Shown here piece by piece: positions 1-11,545 of a DNA stretch of 64,000 nt. The stretch is from assembly GCF_020536995.1 (NCBI RefSeq), contig NC_068366.1, forward strand, positions 16,211,522 through 16,275,521, read 5' to 3'. The notes beneath the pieces are model-generated. The model was given only the letters and a program-made list of their open reading frames with translations, searched no databases and was not told where the DNA came from. Origin of the DNA: Dreissena polymorpha (taxonomy: Eukaryota > Mollusca > Bivalvia > Myida > Dreissenidae). Position 1 is the stretch's first letter; the number at the start of each line of letters is the position of its first letter. The position numbers and the translations under genes were made by a program.

Positions 1-455
1 AACTGAATATATGTAGAAGAAAAATAAAAACTGCAAATAAAAAACACGCCGCTTTAACTTGTAGTTAAGCACCAATTTCATCATCAATACATCAGCAATT
101 TACACTGCTATAATTTTATACAGCAGTCAACCAAACACGTTTTTCATGAACTGCTGCGCACAGAATACGCGCCAACTAATCACGGGAAAATTGCCAATAA
201 AAAACACGTGGCCGTCCGTTGATTACACACGACTAAAATAGACGAAAAATGCGTGCAACTGTTAAATTATAGAAATAACGTTTTAAAACGAACACAGAAC
301 TTTAAATTAAATTTGATGCGACGGTCCAAACTAAATTTCACGATGCCGATTTATTTGCAACAAAGTTATATATAGAACTAGCCTAACCGTTAAAACACAA
401 TTACACAAACCCCACCCGTACTACCATTGTAGTGTTTTCACCCGGTTAGCTATTC
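1..455. other. non-coding, nothing recognised
   Basis: AT-rich DNA without a convincing reading frame or known repeat. If the first galactosyltransferase gene is complete, its earlier exons should lie left of the window, so this is probably intron. Confidence 0.4.
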
Positions 456-579
456 GTGGGTTTTAATGCAATTATCACAACCGCTAGCAAAGATAATATA
501 CAAGACTACTCACATAGACATCGACTGGAATCCACGTCTGGACGGCACCAATCGTCCTCGTCGTCTTCGAGGGAACTTG

Positions 580-668
580 TCGGCTTCACGCGTCGGCTCG
601 TCGGGTACACTCGTCGGCTCGTCGGGTGCACTCGTCGGCTCGTCGGGTACACTTGTCGGCTCGTCCAC
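580..668. repeat. 21-bp GC-rich minisatellite
   Basis: About four tandem copies of a 21-bp unit beginning GTCGGCTCGTCGGG, clearly richer in GC and CpG than its surroundings. It keeps frames open on both strands because 21 is a multiple of three; I do not treat these as genes. Degenerate short repeats (around 'ttacatacacag' and 'ctgggaatnnncttccag') continue to about 1050. Confidence 0.8.
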
Positions 669-1195
669 GTCACGAAATGGCACTATACATGTACTTCTGG
701 GAATACACTTCCAGGCAAACACGTACTTAAACACACAGTCACCGGCTTACATACACAGTCACAGACTCACTTATATCTTCTGGGAATGGCCTTCCAGGTA
801 AATACGTGTTGAACGCACATAAAATACAATATAATACAATACGCACAGGCTCACAGCTAGACACTGGCTTACATACACAGGCTAAACCCCCTGGAACTAC
901 TTACGTACTCAGGGTTACACGCACAGGTTCACAATTACAGGCTCACAGTTACCGACACACATATACAATACAATACCATATAATACAATATAAACTATAC
1001 GCAGGCTCACTATTTCACACACAATACTCACATAGGGACATAGGCACATAAACACATCTACTCACCTCAACGTCCCGTGCACAAGAGACCGTACAAACTC
1101 GTGCTGCCCAGCATGCACTATATCGATTTGTCGCTGGTTCCCAGTCACGAGGTATGTGCGCGTTTTGTAGGCCGGGCACTGGCACAACAATAGCC

Positions 1196-1312
1196 AAATC
1201 CAGTTAAGGCGGAAAGTGTCGTCCCAGATAAGCCTGTGCAGACTACACAGGCTAATCTGGGACGGCACATTACACACATTTATCAAGTCCAGTTTTCCCA
1301 GACCGCGGCGAT
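1196..1312. mobile_element. family C palindromic miniature element, partial
   Basis: One half of a repeat seen about nine times in the window. Its signature is 'ggaaagtgtcgtccc', 'agcctgtgcag', 'cacaggctaatc' and a tail related to 'cccagttttctcaga'. The two middle motifs form an inverted repeat. Only the right half is present here. Confidence 0.7.
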
Positions 1313-2439
1313 TTTATTTTTACCCCCAACAAATTTGATGCGTGTTGAAGACTGCTGTGTGTGCTGGAAGCCAATTAAAGTGATATTATGGGCATCTAAC
1401 AGTTTATAGGTGTCTATCGCAACCGTTGTTTATTTTTGATGTTTTCACTTTATATACACTTATATTTGTTAATAGAACATCAACATATTAAAACATTATC
1501 CCGGAAAGAGAAAAATAATGCATTGGAATATCAACCGTACTTTCGATTGACAACTGGTCATGCATGTACGATGTAAACCTAAATTTAGTTTTAGTGCAGA
1601 TTCGTTCATACGACACAAAGACACAATTTTGTTTTACGGATCATTTCGGCTTAGAGGACTGGGTGGGTCACGTAAGATTTCAAATATAAAATATATATTT
1701 TTATAAACAACTAGTAGCAAGATGAGTTGCAGATAATTGATTAGTAACCATATTTTAACTAACTCTTTTGACCTGTTAATTCTTTTCAGCTCAATTAAGC
1801 AGTGAAAAATGCCCATAATATCACTTTAACTCATAAGTATAATTCGCCACTTTTTGTTAAAGGTTAAACGAAGTTTCGCCATAGGTATAGTGTAAATGTT
1901 AAAATTGGATTTATGCTAATTAATGACTTAATTAGTTTTTATGTATATGAATGACTACAACAGCAATGTTGCTATTATCAGGGGACAATAAACATAGCAG
2001 AAATGTTGTTTTTCGTTAAAATGCGGGGCCGGTATTCGGCGCCATTCCTAATGGAAAAAAGGAAATATTTGTCCCAAATGGGACCGAAAAATTCTCAATG
2101 GAAGGTGTAAACAAATATTTTGTTAGATCTCAATATTTAGATCCCATCCAGCTCGACTAGGTGCATCTTAGTATACTAGTATATAATACTGAAAACACTT
2201 ATATTCTCAATTTTGAAGCATTTGTTAGCAAAAGAACAACAGCATCAAATTCCAAATTTTAATCAGAACGCCGCGATTGTTCCCAATCCAAAGGGACCCG
2301 GCCCAATTCTCAAAATGGTGAAAAACGCTGCTTACAAATGCTCAGAAATTAAACAAGTAATGTGTAACATACTTAAAATTGAATGCAATTATTTATCAAT
2401 TTATTTTATTGCATACAACTTAGTCCGTTTTTTGTCCAG
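1313..2439. other. intronic DNA with a degenerate dispersed repeat
   Basis: No gene seen. Around 2030-2130 and 2265-2335 are pieces of a dispersed repeat with phrases such as 'ggtattcggcgcc', 'atgggaccgaaaaattc' and 'aagggacccggcccaattc'. A related copy lies in opposite orientation at about 34930-35300. Confidence 0.45.
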
Positions 2440-2535
2440 GATTCTGTACAGTGGTTTGACAGTGACTCGCTATGCTCCCACAGTGGCCAGATATAAGATG
2501 TTAGTCCATGCCAAAGACAAGTCCAATCCGGACAG
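2440..2535 (+). CDS. beta-1,4-galactosyltransferase copy 1, penultimate exon
   Basis: Partial gene: only the last two exons fall in the window. This 96-nt exon follows a tttttgtccag acceptor and ends with a CAG|gtacac donor. It encodes ILYSGLTVTRYAPTVARYKM followed by LVHAKDKSNPD, matching the family's region after the WGGEDDD motif; the His in LVHAKDK aligns with the manganese-ligand histidine of B4GALT1. It corresponds to exon 5 of the complete copy at 11941-17097, with the same splice phases, but is three codons shorter in the loop after DK. Exons 1-4 were not found between the left edge and here, so they lie outside the window or are lost. The enzyme type transfers galactose from UDP-Gal to GlcNAc in the Golgi lumen. 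Confidence 0.85.
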
Positions 2536-2582
2536 GTACACTGTTTTATCCATGCTCATTGAAACAAGACATTGCCTCGCTT

Positions 2583-3030
2583 TTTGAAAACGGTGTTTAA
2601 TGCATATGCTTAGCGTCGTCCCTGATTAGCCTATACAGTCCGCAAAAGCTAATCAAGGACGACACTTTTAGTGTAAACTGGATACCTGCTAAGAGGACAC
2701 TTAAAAACGAAAACGACAAATACAATAAAAGCGGAAAGTGTTGTCCCTGACTGCACAGGCTAATCTGAGAAGACTATTTACGCACATGCATTAACCCTTT
2801 GAGTGCTGGAACCGAATTTAAAAGGCCTTTGCAAACAGTTTGGATCCAGATGAGACGCCACAAAACGTGGCGTCTCATCAGGATCCTAACTGTTTGCTAT
2901 TCGGATAGTATTCTTTGAAAAAATTGAAAGAAAATGCTAATTTTAGAAATTCAGCAGAAGACAATTTAGCAGACGACAAATTCCCCAGCATGCAAAGGGT
3001 TGAGCGCAGTTTTCATATAGCAAGGCTCAC
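2583..3030. mobile_element. family C element split by a family A insertion
   Basis: A family C copy runs from about 2583 to 2794, and its tail (gcgcagttttcatatagcaaggctc) resumes after 3003. The 213-bp family A element (2791-3003) sits exactly at the TTAA that normally links the C element's 'cacatgca' to its tail. It lies in the last intron of galactosyltransferase copy 1. Confidence 0.75.
2791..3003. mobile_element. family A TTAA miniature element, copy A1
   Basis: Begins TTAACCCTTTGAGTGCTGG and ends CAGCATGCAAAGGGTTGA. It contains a hairpin made of GCAAACAGTTTGGATCC, GATGAGACGCCAC and their complements. The TTAA ends suggest a non-autonomous piggyBac- or Kolobok-type DNA transposon. No coding capacity. 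Confidence 0.85.
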
Positions 3031-3117
3031 TTATAAGCGTTTGAACAATTTTCCTGCAATATGATGAAGTACTATTTGTTGTTGTTCTTATAAATATTTA
3101 CTAGATTACATTAGAAG

Positions 3118-3346
3118 TTAACCCATTTATGCCTAGCGACTAGAAAAAAGGCATTGGCAAACAGCGAAGACCCAGATGAGAAGCCGCATGATGGGGCGTC
3201 TCATCAGGGTCTGTGCTCTTGCTTAAAGGAATTTCTGTAAGAAATATTCTTGATATAGAAATACATATACTAGACATCCCTTATTTTGGAAATAAATTGA
3301 TCCAATTTAGAAGTATAGGAGAGTCCACTAGGCTTAAATGGGTTAA
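3118..3346. mobile_element. family B TTAA miniature element, copy B1
   Basis: Starts TTAACCCATTTATGCCTAG and ends GGCTTAAATGGGTTAA, 229 bp. The left half carries a degraded hairpin with GCAAACAGCG and GATGAGA. A full copy in the opposite orientation lies at 14548-14777. Confidence 0.85.
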
Positions 3347-3525
3347 TATTAATGACTGCACTCAAGAGATGTGCGAATACACGTCAGGGAAACTTCACAC
3401 ACTAAGGCATTTCAAACTACATTTACATCCACTGTTTTGTCAAACAACAGCAGATGACATTGCCAGTTCATTGGCGTATTTCCTATACACAAACCGAAGC
3501 GATTAAATTCACCAGGTCAAATTAA

Positions 3526-3647
<122 letters not shown>

Positions 3648-3810
3648 GGCCGCATTTTTCTTTCAATTTGTATGTTTGGTCATACTTTTATTACATAAAT
3701 TTCAGGATTGGTCATGAAATCAATTCAACGGTCATTCTCTCTCTTCCTTTAATTTACTTTCGGTATTTGTCAGTTATTGACATACATATGAGCTTTTCAG
3801 GACGAACAAC

Positions 3811-4165
3811 CGTGACATGACTGTAATGCTGTTTAACAACCGTGACATGACTGTAATGCTGTTTAACAACCGTGACATGACTGTAATGCTGTTTAACAAC
3901 CGTGACATGACTGTAATGCTGCTTAACAACCGTGACATGACTGTAATTCTGTTTAACAACCGTGACATGACTGTAATGCTGTTTAACAACCGTGACATGA
4001 CTCTAATGCTGTTTAACAACCGTGACATGACTGTAATGCTGTTTAACAACCGTGACATGACTGTAATGCTGTTTAACAACCGTGACATGACTGTAATGCT
4101 GTTTAACAACCGTGACATGACTGTAATGCTGTTTAACAACCGTGACATGACTGTAATGCTGTTTA
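3811..4165. repeat. 30-bp minisatellite, 12 units
   Basis: Twelve near-identical units starting CGTGACATGACTGTAATGCT, ending about 50 bp before the acceptor of the last exon of galactosyltransferase copy 1. The length is a multiple of three, so long frames stay open on both strands; they are repeat artefacts. Confidence 0.95.
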
Positions 4166-4218
4166 AACCGCCAAAACTACGACTAGACAAACACACGATA
4201 TTATTTTTTTCCTTTTAG

Positions 4219-5260
4219 ATTCCATTTACTTCGCACCACTAAGGCTCGACGCTTACAAGATGGCGTGAACAACCTGAAGTACACAGTTCTGAAGAAAGAA
4301 TATCGCCCATTGTACACCTGGATATTAGTCAGTGTCAATGTGACAGAAATTCAAAACGAGATTTCACATAAACCAAGCGGCAGCCCATTGGTAAATAAGA
4401 CAAACTCCAGTGCTTCATCTGTTAATTCCATAAAAGCTACCAACGAAACAGAACATTCGAAAACAGACGCTAAATCCGAAATTCAGCAACCGGGAGCTAA
4501 CAAAGCACAGCTAGCTCAACCGGCAGCTACAAAACTGGTTTTAGGTCGGTTAAGACCGGTTAGGATTAGCTGGATACCAAGGGGATTTGTTGGCAATTTG
4601 CCAGAAAATCTGACCAAAGTGGATCCGTTGCCTGTTATAGAGACACCAAAGGTTGCAAAAACGGTAGAGGAGTTGAAACAACAGCAACTTGCATTAAGGG
4701 AACAACATGAAAATAAGACAAACAACATCGACAGTGTGAATAGAACAAACGAAGATATCGATCCTAAACAGCAGGTGTTAGATCTGTTGCAGAAGATGCA
4801 TCAACAGCAGCAGCAACAACAACAACAGAATGAACAACACAGTGATCAGATGTTTTCGCAACAACAACAACAAAAGCAGCAACAACAAATCATAAATAGC
4901 AATCAAAATGACCAAATTAACAATGAGAATGAGCGTCAGAAACAATATACGTTATTACAAAGTAATTTTCAAAATAGTTTACAACAAAACTCAGAAGCAC
5001 TACAGGTGGTAGTCGAACAACAGATTATAGACCAAGACCGTGAATCTCAACAACAAACTGCCTTGCAGAGTAATGTGCTGCAGATTCAAGAGAAACAACA
5101 TCAACAACAACAACTGCAGCACCAACAACATCAGCAGCACCAACAACAGCAGCAACAGCAGAGACAACCAGAACAACAAGAGCAGCAACATCATCAACAA
5201 CAGCAACAACAACGTCAGCGGCTATTGTCTTCAGACTCCATTGTTGTTGTAACCAGTTGA
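4219..5260 (+). CDS. beta-1,4-galactosyltransferase copy 1, terminal exon with glutamine-rich tail
   Basis: The acceptor is tttttttccttttag at 4218, and the phase fits the exon at 2440-2535 (the split codon gives Arg). The first 45 codons (FHLLRTTKARRLQDG, then NNLKYTVLKKEYRPLYTWI) match the C-terminal end of the B4GALT catalytic domain. Family members normally stop within a few tens of residues; here about 300 more residues follow. The tail first has Asn-x-Ser/Thr sites (NVT, NKT, NET, NLT, NRT) and a less biased stretch around LGRLRPVRISW. It then becomes strongly Gln/Asn-rich, with several Q runs broken by H, N and E, and ends SIVVVTS. Codons alternate CAA and CAG. The tail would lie in the Golgi lumen if the protein is type II. 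A weak AATAAA is at 5357. The frame being open through 347 codons supports real coding, but transcript evidence is absent. Confidence 0.8.
4799..5215 (+). repeat. CAA/CAG-rich (polyglutamine) coding repeat
   Basis: Imperfect CAR-triplet clusters at about 4800-4830, 4858-4890 and 5094-5215 inside the last exon of galactosyltransferase copy 1. The interruptions by CAT, AAT and GAA argue for an old tract kept in frame. Reverse-strand frames rich in Leu or Val here are shadows. Confidence 0.85.
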
Positions 5261-5487
5261 CCCCCACATTAGTATAGTGATTAACAACTTTCAGTCCCCT
5301 AAAACTAGTTTGCAGACAGACCGGGCGGAAAACAGAACAGCTGCGGGATGAATGGAAATAAAGCGAAGATGTGTCAGTGACTAGTATAATGGACTATCAA
5401 GAATTATGATCTCACCACAGTGAAGTGGTAGTGCAGCTGTTGACAGCCTTCGATATGGATGTGATAAAGGTCGGACCAAATAAGACT

Positions 5488-5745
5488 CTTCCTGGGAAAA
5501 CTATGCTTAATGCATATGCGTCAAGTGTTGTCCCAGATTAGCCTGTGCTGTTCGCATAGTCTATTCATGAACTACAGTTTTCGCTTTTATGTTATTATGG
5601 TTTTAATTTAGTATCTTCTTAATAAAAATCCTGTTCAGGCAGAAAGTGTCGTCCCTGATTAGCATGTGTGGGCTGCACAGGCTAAACTGGGGTGAAACTT
5701 TACGCACATGCATTAAAGCCCAGGTTTTCAGAGCGGGACTAATAT
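5488..5745. mobile_element. family C palindromic miniature element
   Basis: A near full-length copy: a left end with 'taatgcatatgcgtcaag' and 'ttgtcccagattagcctgtg', a spacer with 'gtatcttcttaataaaaatcc', and a right half with 'agaaagtgtcgtccctgatt' and 'tttacgcacatgcattaaag'. The two halves are inverted relative to each other. Confidence 0.8.
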
Positions 5746-6827
5746 AGATGTGATAAAAGTCTAAATAATTCAAATAGTGATTTTTACGCAAAGAAATGTG
5801 ATATCGTTTGAGAATGGAAACAAAGAGTATATGTAACAAGTGTTAAAATGGTTGAACTTAGTTCTAAGTATTACTAATAATTTATAACCCTGTGCAGGAC
5901 TATCAACCTCTGGCGCAGAAACATTTTGTTGAATTCATATGCATTTTGTATATAGATAGTTTTTAATGTTCATTATTTCCATTAATCGTAAAAAATATGT
6001 CTTTATAACCTTTTTGGCTATATACGGAAACAAGGTTCGTTTGATATACATGTATCAAATCTGGTTCAATCTATTTTCTTCAAATATTTTGAAAGATATT
6101 ATCGAAGGGCTTTGTATTGTTTTAAGAATGTTTGTTCAGGAACAAATCGTTTGCAAATGGGAAAATTTACGCGATGAGCCCTTCAATAGACATGATAATT
6201 TGTAACAACGAGAGGAGGCTACAGGAAACACTAAAAGTGGGCATTATGCGCTGCATTTGAACCTTCAAAATATAGCAAGAACAATATATCAAATCATAAA
6301 TGTATAAATGTGAGGCAATTTCTTTGTTTCCGGGACAAAGCCATTCTTTCACTCACTTTAGTGTTTTTTATTTTAATAAAATTAATATGCAAAACGTGAA
6401 AACGTTTGTTTCTTGTTTCATTAAATCTGCATTATACATATGAATATGAAGTCCTATGATTGATTGGTACATTTAGCATGTCACTGTAACTGGAAAAGTT
6501 TTACTGTATAAAAGTCTGCATGCATTAACTATATTTGTTACACATGAGATGCAACAGATAAACGATCTTCAAAATGCACAAGCGTCTTGATTTATTTAGG
6601 AATTATACAAGTTGGTTTTTTAGACTTTAAATGCGTGTAATATTTATGTGTTTTGAAGTTGCGATAAGTTGCGATAAATTAACTTGTAATTGTCACATAT
6701 TTTATCTACCATCGTGCTTGATATTTAATTTGAGGTATTGTTTTTATACTGTCAATAAAATTTAATTTCTGTTTTAACGTATTTTATATAAGTTGATTCG
6801 AACGATAAATGTAGCTATGCTGCTTTA

Positions 6828-6909
6828 TACTGCAGGACTAATTTACGCTACAGTGTTACGGTCAGTTATACTGCAGGACTAATTTACGCTACAGGGTTAC
6901 GGTCAGTCA
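6828..6909. repeat. 41-bp direct duplication
   Basis: Two tandem copies of a 41-bp segment beginning ATACTGCAGGACTAATTTAC, differing at about two positions. Confidence 0.9.
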
Positions 6910-7234
6910 ATATCATATTAATAGTAAATTAATAGTCTGTTAACTTCAGAATTGAACTTAAATATTACAAGAAACTAGCTTCTCAAACATTTAAAATATG
7001 TGAACATACCCACGTGGTTGCATTTAGCACGTGCGTTCAAGTTGTACCATTTTATTTGAACAAATTACTTGATCGAACAATAATATTACGTTTAAGTTAT
7101 AAGGAGCTCGGTTTGAATTCCCAAACAAAGGGGGATTCATATAAAATTATAAAAATGTGTTGGAATTGTCTTTCATTATGAAACATTTCAGCGTTCGGAC
7201 GAAAACGCAAAACAAGAAAAATATGTTAACACAC

Positions 7235-7466
7235 TTAACCCGTAACCTTTAAGATTCTTATTTTGACGTGTTTGTTCCCATAGAAAGTTGAAGACCTTTA
7301 TTACTAGCTTAAAGTGTTAAAAGGCGTCATTTTCAACCCTTAGTTACTGATGAGCAGTAAACAGCACAACACCTGAACAGACTGAGAGTTACTCGCAGGC
7401 AGTTCTGGTTTTATGTTGTTTGCACGTAGCCATAATCACTTTGCTTTTAAAGTGGGAAAGGGTTAA
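7235..7466. mobile_element. family D TTAA miniature element, copy D1
   Basis: Bounded by TTAACCC and GTGGGAAAGGGTTAA. The internal imperfect inverted repeat combines 'gatgagcagtaaacagca', 'ctgaacag', 'gttactcgcag' and 'gttctggttttatg'. A second copy is at 15151-15369. Confidence 0.75.
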
Positions 7467-7631
7467 ACCCCATCCTTTATTGTTTAATTCTCATATAAAA
7501 ACTATTGAATATCACTTCATGGTGTGAGACATGCGAGTGACAACGTAGTACCAGAAATGATAGTAAGTAACAAGCGATAGTAATGTAAGATGGATTTCAT
7601 ATTAATGGTAAAGGTGGCAATCCGTGATACT

Positions 7632-7845
7632 TTAACTCTTTCAGTGCTGGAACCGAATTTTGAAGGCCTTTGCAAACAGTTTGGATCCAGATGAGACGCC
7701 ACAGAACGTGGCGTCTTATCAGGATCCAAAATGTTTGCTAATCTGTAAGTATTCTTTGAAAAAAAATCGAACAAAATGCTAATTTTAGAAATTCAGCAGA
7801 CGACATTTTAGCAGACGACAAATTTCCCAGCATGCAAAGGGTTAA
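7632..7845. mobile_element. family A TTAA miniature element, copy A2
   Basis: TTAACTCTTTCAGTGCTGG to CATGCAAAGGGTTAA, same orientation as A1, with the GATGAGACGCCAC hairpin inside. Confidence 0.88.
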
Positions 7846-9321
7846 AGGAATACCGTCCCATATAATAAAGATAACGCATAGAAAGATAACCTTATTACGT
7901 TGTTTCACATGTGCAGTTCTCAACTATGTGTGTACAAATAGTGACAGTTCATATAAAATAGTATCCCGTATAGTGATAATCAAAGTAAGTCCGCTTTCTT
8001 ATATAATAATGATTTATGGATTGAATTTTATTTAATTTAATGAAATAATGACGAAAATAATAGCAATATGGTTGACGTTTATTGTAAAATTGTATAAAAG
8101 TGGCATTAATTAAATTTAAAGTGACACGCCTCTATTAATATGCGTCATGGCTAGTGTAAACACATACAATGCCTGTCCTGAAAAATAATGCGTGCTAAAT
8201 AGAATTGAGGCTACTGTCAAATCAAAGATAAAAGAAGATATTTTAGATATCGTATACGACTGAAAGTTCAACTCACCGCAAATGAACATAAATCAGCAAT
8301 CTGGTCTTAAAATAGACATCGGAAAGATTGACCGGAAAAGAATAGAATGCAAGATAGTAAAAGTCATGAATGTTGATGATGTTCACTTGTTATTAAATTG
8401 TGTCGTAACTTCCATTCGTCGTGAAACTTTAATTAGGCGGTAGTCTTGTTCTCGGTCTAATTTTTGATGATCTTAATGAGCAATTCAATGTATATTGGTA
8501 TTTTTTTAATCAGTTCTAAAAAGAACGGTAACCTGTGCAATTATCGTTGAAATTATTATTCTTATACTATTATTGTATATTCGTGTTGCCGCTTCTATTA
8601 GAAATCTATTATTATTCAAATGCGTTGTAAAGTGAAAATCAGACTATTTTGTTGTTTAAACCAAATCAAGCATAATAAAGGAGTTTGTTCAGGCAATTTA
8701 AACTGTATTTTTTCCTTAATGATACCATCGAGATACCTACAACACGCGAAACGATATTCACAGCTTTACCCGATAACGACTTGAGCGCAAAATGGGTAAA
8801 AGTCTCGTTTCCAGCCACATATGGTCGTAATACGTTTGCAAAACAAATCAAAATTAAAACCAGAAGCAGGGATCGAACTCGCGGTTCAAGAAAAATAACT
8901 TTATGCATTGCTTCAACATACTTTGTCAAACAATTGTTTGTCATAAACAATAAGTTTATTGTTGAATTATAATCTAAACCGATATAAATAAGCCAATATT
9001 GTAATCTTATATCTTCTATGTTTTGAAAATAAAATATTATATTATACATAGAAAGCCTTACATTTTTATAAGGCTATCTTTGTCAAATATAATATTGCAT
9101 GGCTTCGTTTTTTCTTTCGACATCTAAATTACCAGCCTGATGAGTATACAATAAAAGATGTAATGTTTTGATATAGCAACTACACTGAATGGCCATTTGA
9201 AGGCAACGTAAGTCTGATATATAGTCGTGGTATAGACGAACTTACAGCAGAAATGTTTCAATCTAATATTGATAATACCAAGCCGTTTATTCTTTGCTCA
9301 TGATTATCCAGAGTCATGGGG
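7846..9321. other. AT-rich intergenic DNA
   Basis: No gene recognised. A tRNA-like B-box ('gagttcgatccctgc' on the minus strand) at about 8868-8885 may be the remnant of a tRNA-derived SINE. The small overlapping frames around 8666-9049 are open on both strands and show no known domain. Confidence 0.35.
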
Positions 9322-9533
9322 TTAACCCTTTGCATGCTGGGAAATTTGTCGTCTGCTAAAATGTCGTCTGCTGAATTTGTAAAATAAGCATTTCCTTCAT
9401 TTTTTTCAAAGAATACTATCAGAATAGCAAACAGTTTGGATCCAGATGAGACGCCACGTTCTGTGGCGTCTCATCTGGATCCAAACTGTTTGCAAAGGCC
9501 TTTAAAATTCGGTTCCCGCACTGAAAGGGTTAA
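9322..9533. mobile_element. family A TTAA miniature element, copy A3 (inverted)
   Basis: Opposite orientation to A1, A2 and A4. It starts TTAACCCTTTGCATGCTGG and ends CTGAAAGGGTTAA. The central hairpin is perfect over about 31 bp, running from GCAAACAG to GACGCCAC and back, with a 5-nt loop (gttct). Confidence 0.9.
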
Positions 9534-11274
9534 AGAATAATTACCATATCTTCAAGAAAGGTGACACAAATGATATACATATATACACTACTTCAGTTGA
9601 ACTGTAAGTTCGTTCACATACCTTGGCATAAATTTGTTAAAAAAATGATAACTTTTACAGATAAAAAACTGACCGCAGAATACGCATCATTTTCATAAAG
9701 TATATTATTTCAGGTTTTTGATGCAATTAATTTACCAACCCACCACAGAATACAATTATTTGACTCCCTTGTTGTAATCCTAAATTTTTGCCGCAATCTT
9801 ACATCCTAAATTCACCATCTAAATTAAAAACATATTTTCTTGTTAACCAACAACTCAAATAAGAGCCATATTTGCAAAACAAATCATGAAAACAAATACA
9901 GATTTGCTGTTACAAGATTGTGAACAACCTCAAACAAACATGCTATTAAAACCGGCAGATACACAAACATGCCCTTGAATGAACGAACCTGTCTATCCTG
10001 TAACATGAGCCAAATTGAAACAGAATACCATTTTTAGCATAGGTGCGTTTACGCACCTATGCTTATGGTATATACCACATTTCAAAAATCCACATCGAAT
10101 GGTTACCCTTTATGAAGCCTTACCTGATCAAAAATAAGACGAAATATCTATTTAATTTAGTATATGGTCATTCTTACAATTTTTTTTTTGGAAACGTTTT
10201 TCTAACGTTTTCTTCCAATAATATTGCTGACACCGTTTTAAGTGAATGTTTCTAAGACCGTTTTATGTCAAAAAATCTTATTATAACCTAAAACAAATTT
10301 CGTTCGTAAAACAATTCTATCTGCACTATAAATCTCAATCTCCTACGCAGTGGCCTCCCTTATACTAGAAGTTACTGACCGGGCGAAGCAAGGGAAGTAA
10401 CTGCTGTGAGGAGTTTCTATAAAAATCTGCATTCAGAAATCTGTATTCAGAACTCAATCTGTTGTGCACGTCTGCATCTTACGCTTACCACAAGTTTTAC
10501 GACAAATTCTTGACGCAGACGAATAGGGTAGCGTCTATTTTCATTTGTGAAAACAATAGTTCGATACAGATCTGTCCGTGCTTAAATTTTGAAAGGCTTG
10601 GGTAATTATTTTTCATAAGCGTTTCAAACACTGATGTAAATGGAAAGATTATCTATTTAAATAGTCGGTAATTGTTTGAAATTATTGATTTGAGAAATTC
10701 GCGGATGGCGATATCGAACTACATTATACCACGTGACGCCATTCTTCCCTGTATCTTGCACCTATGCTTTTAACGCCATCGGCGCTCTCGTTTTTACTTG
10801 TTTGCCCAATGTAGAAGGCGCTCAGAATGAAATATTTTAAACCTTATTGCTGTCACTGCCTACCCTTAATAAATTTGAATTACTTCTAAAATCAACACGT
10901 AGTACAAGCGTATACATATATATAATATTGCCAAGTTTATATATAATGCCGAGAAATTGATAATTTATTCTTAATAATTTACTCTTCATATACTTTTGAT
11001 TATTATGAATCCGTCTCTCTGTTCATTTGCGATTACTGTATGTGTAATGTTTCACTTTTGTCTTTATTCATAGCACTGTGATGCTAAATACATTATGTTG
11101 TATGTTCTGTTGACTATGTATTCCTCTTTGTCGATACTAGTTACTGTGCGTTGACATTGTATGTTAACGCAATACATTTTGGACATGGACTTTGAAAAAG
11201 TCGGGTTGTCTGTTGTCTCAACTACGAGATGCTGAACTGTGGATAATACGTCAATTATCTTAGGCAATATATTA
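9534..11274. other. intergenic DNA with a hairpin and a degenerate dispersed repeat
   Basis: No gene. A perfect 13-bp inverted repeat is at 10036-10063, and from it to about 10830 runs what looks like a dispersed mollusc repeat ('gaccgggcgaagcaagg', 'cacctatgcttttaacgcc', 'atcggcgctctcg'). Confidence 0.4.
10036..10063. repeat. perfect 13-bp inverted repeat (hairpin)
   Basis: Arms AGCATAGGTGCGT and ACGCACCTATGCT separated by only TT. The arm sequence 'gcacctatgct' recurs at about 10759-10769, so the hairpin probably marks one end of a dispersed element ending there. Confidence 0.8.
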
Positions 11275-11545
11275 AAGGGATCTTTTCACGTTTTGGTAAA
11301 TTGACAAAATAAAAAAAATGTGTTTCAGATTCGCAAATTTTCGTTGTAGTTATGATATTTGTGAGGAAGCAGTAATATTGAACATTTACCATGCTCTTTA
11401 ATATCCATTATATGCATCTTTTTACGATTTAAAAACCTGAAAATTATAAAGCGTTGCAACGCAAAACGATTTAATAATTTGGAGAGTTCTGTTAAAGTGG
11501 CACACATATGAACAGTTTTAGTGGGATTCAAAGATAGAGACAACG
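11274..11545 (+). mobile_element. dispersed repeat fragment with TTAAAGGGATCTTTTCAC terminus
   Basis: Begins 'attaaagggatcttttcacg', then 'ggtaaattgacaaaat', and continues to 'aatttggagagttctg'. A related copy on the other strand lies at about 28285-28502. There the non-terminal side adjoins a tRNA-like segment, so this may be one arm of a composite SINE/MITE. Confidence 0.65.

Larger units (their letters stand above)
5261..7234. other. 3' flank and intergenic DNA
   Basis: Probable 3' UTR of the gene ending at 5260, then AT-rich DNA. It contains a family C copy (separate entry) and a short direct duplication at 6828-6909. I see no gene. Confidence 0.4.

Noticed and set aside
456-812. Two overlapping frames with Arg/Leu or Ser/Gly repeats
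   Set aside because: They follow a 21-bp minisatellite, open in several frames, with no domain.
3774-4218. Repetitive frames on both strands
   Set aside because: Artefact of a 30-bp unit, a multiple of three, inside an intron.
5000-5267. Leu-rich and Val-rich reverse-strand frames
   Set aside because: Shadows of the CAR-triplet tract in the galactosyltransferase exon.
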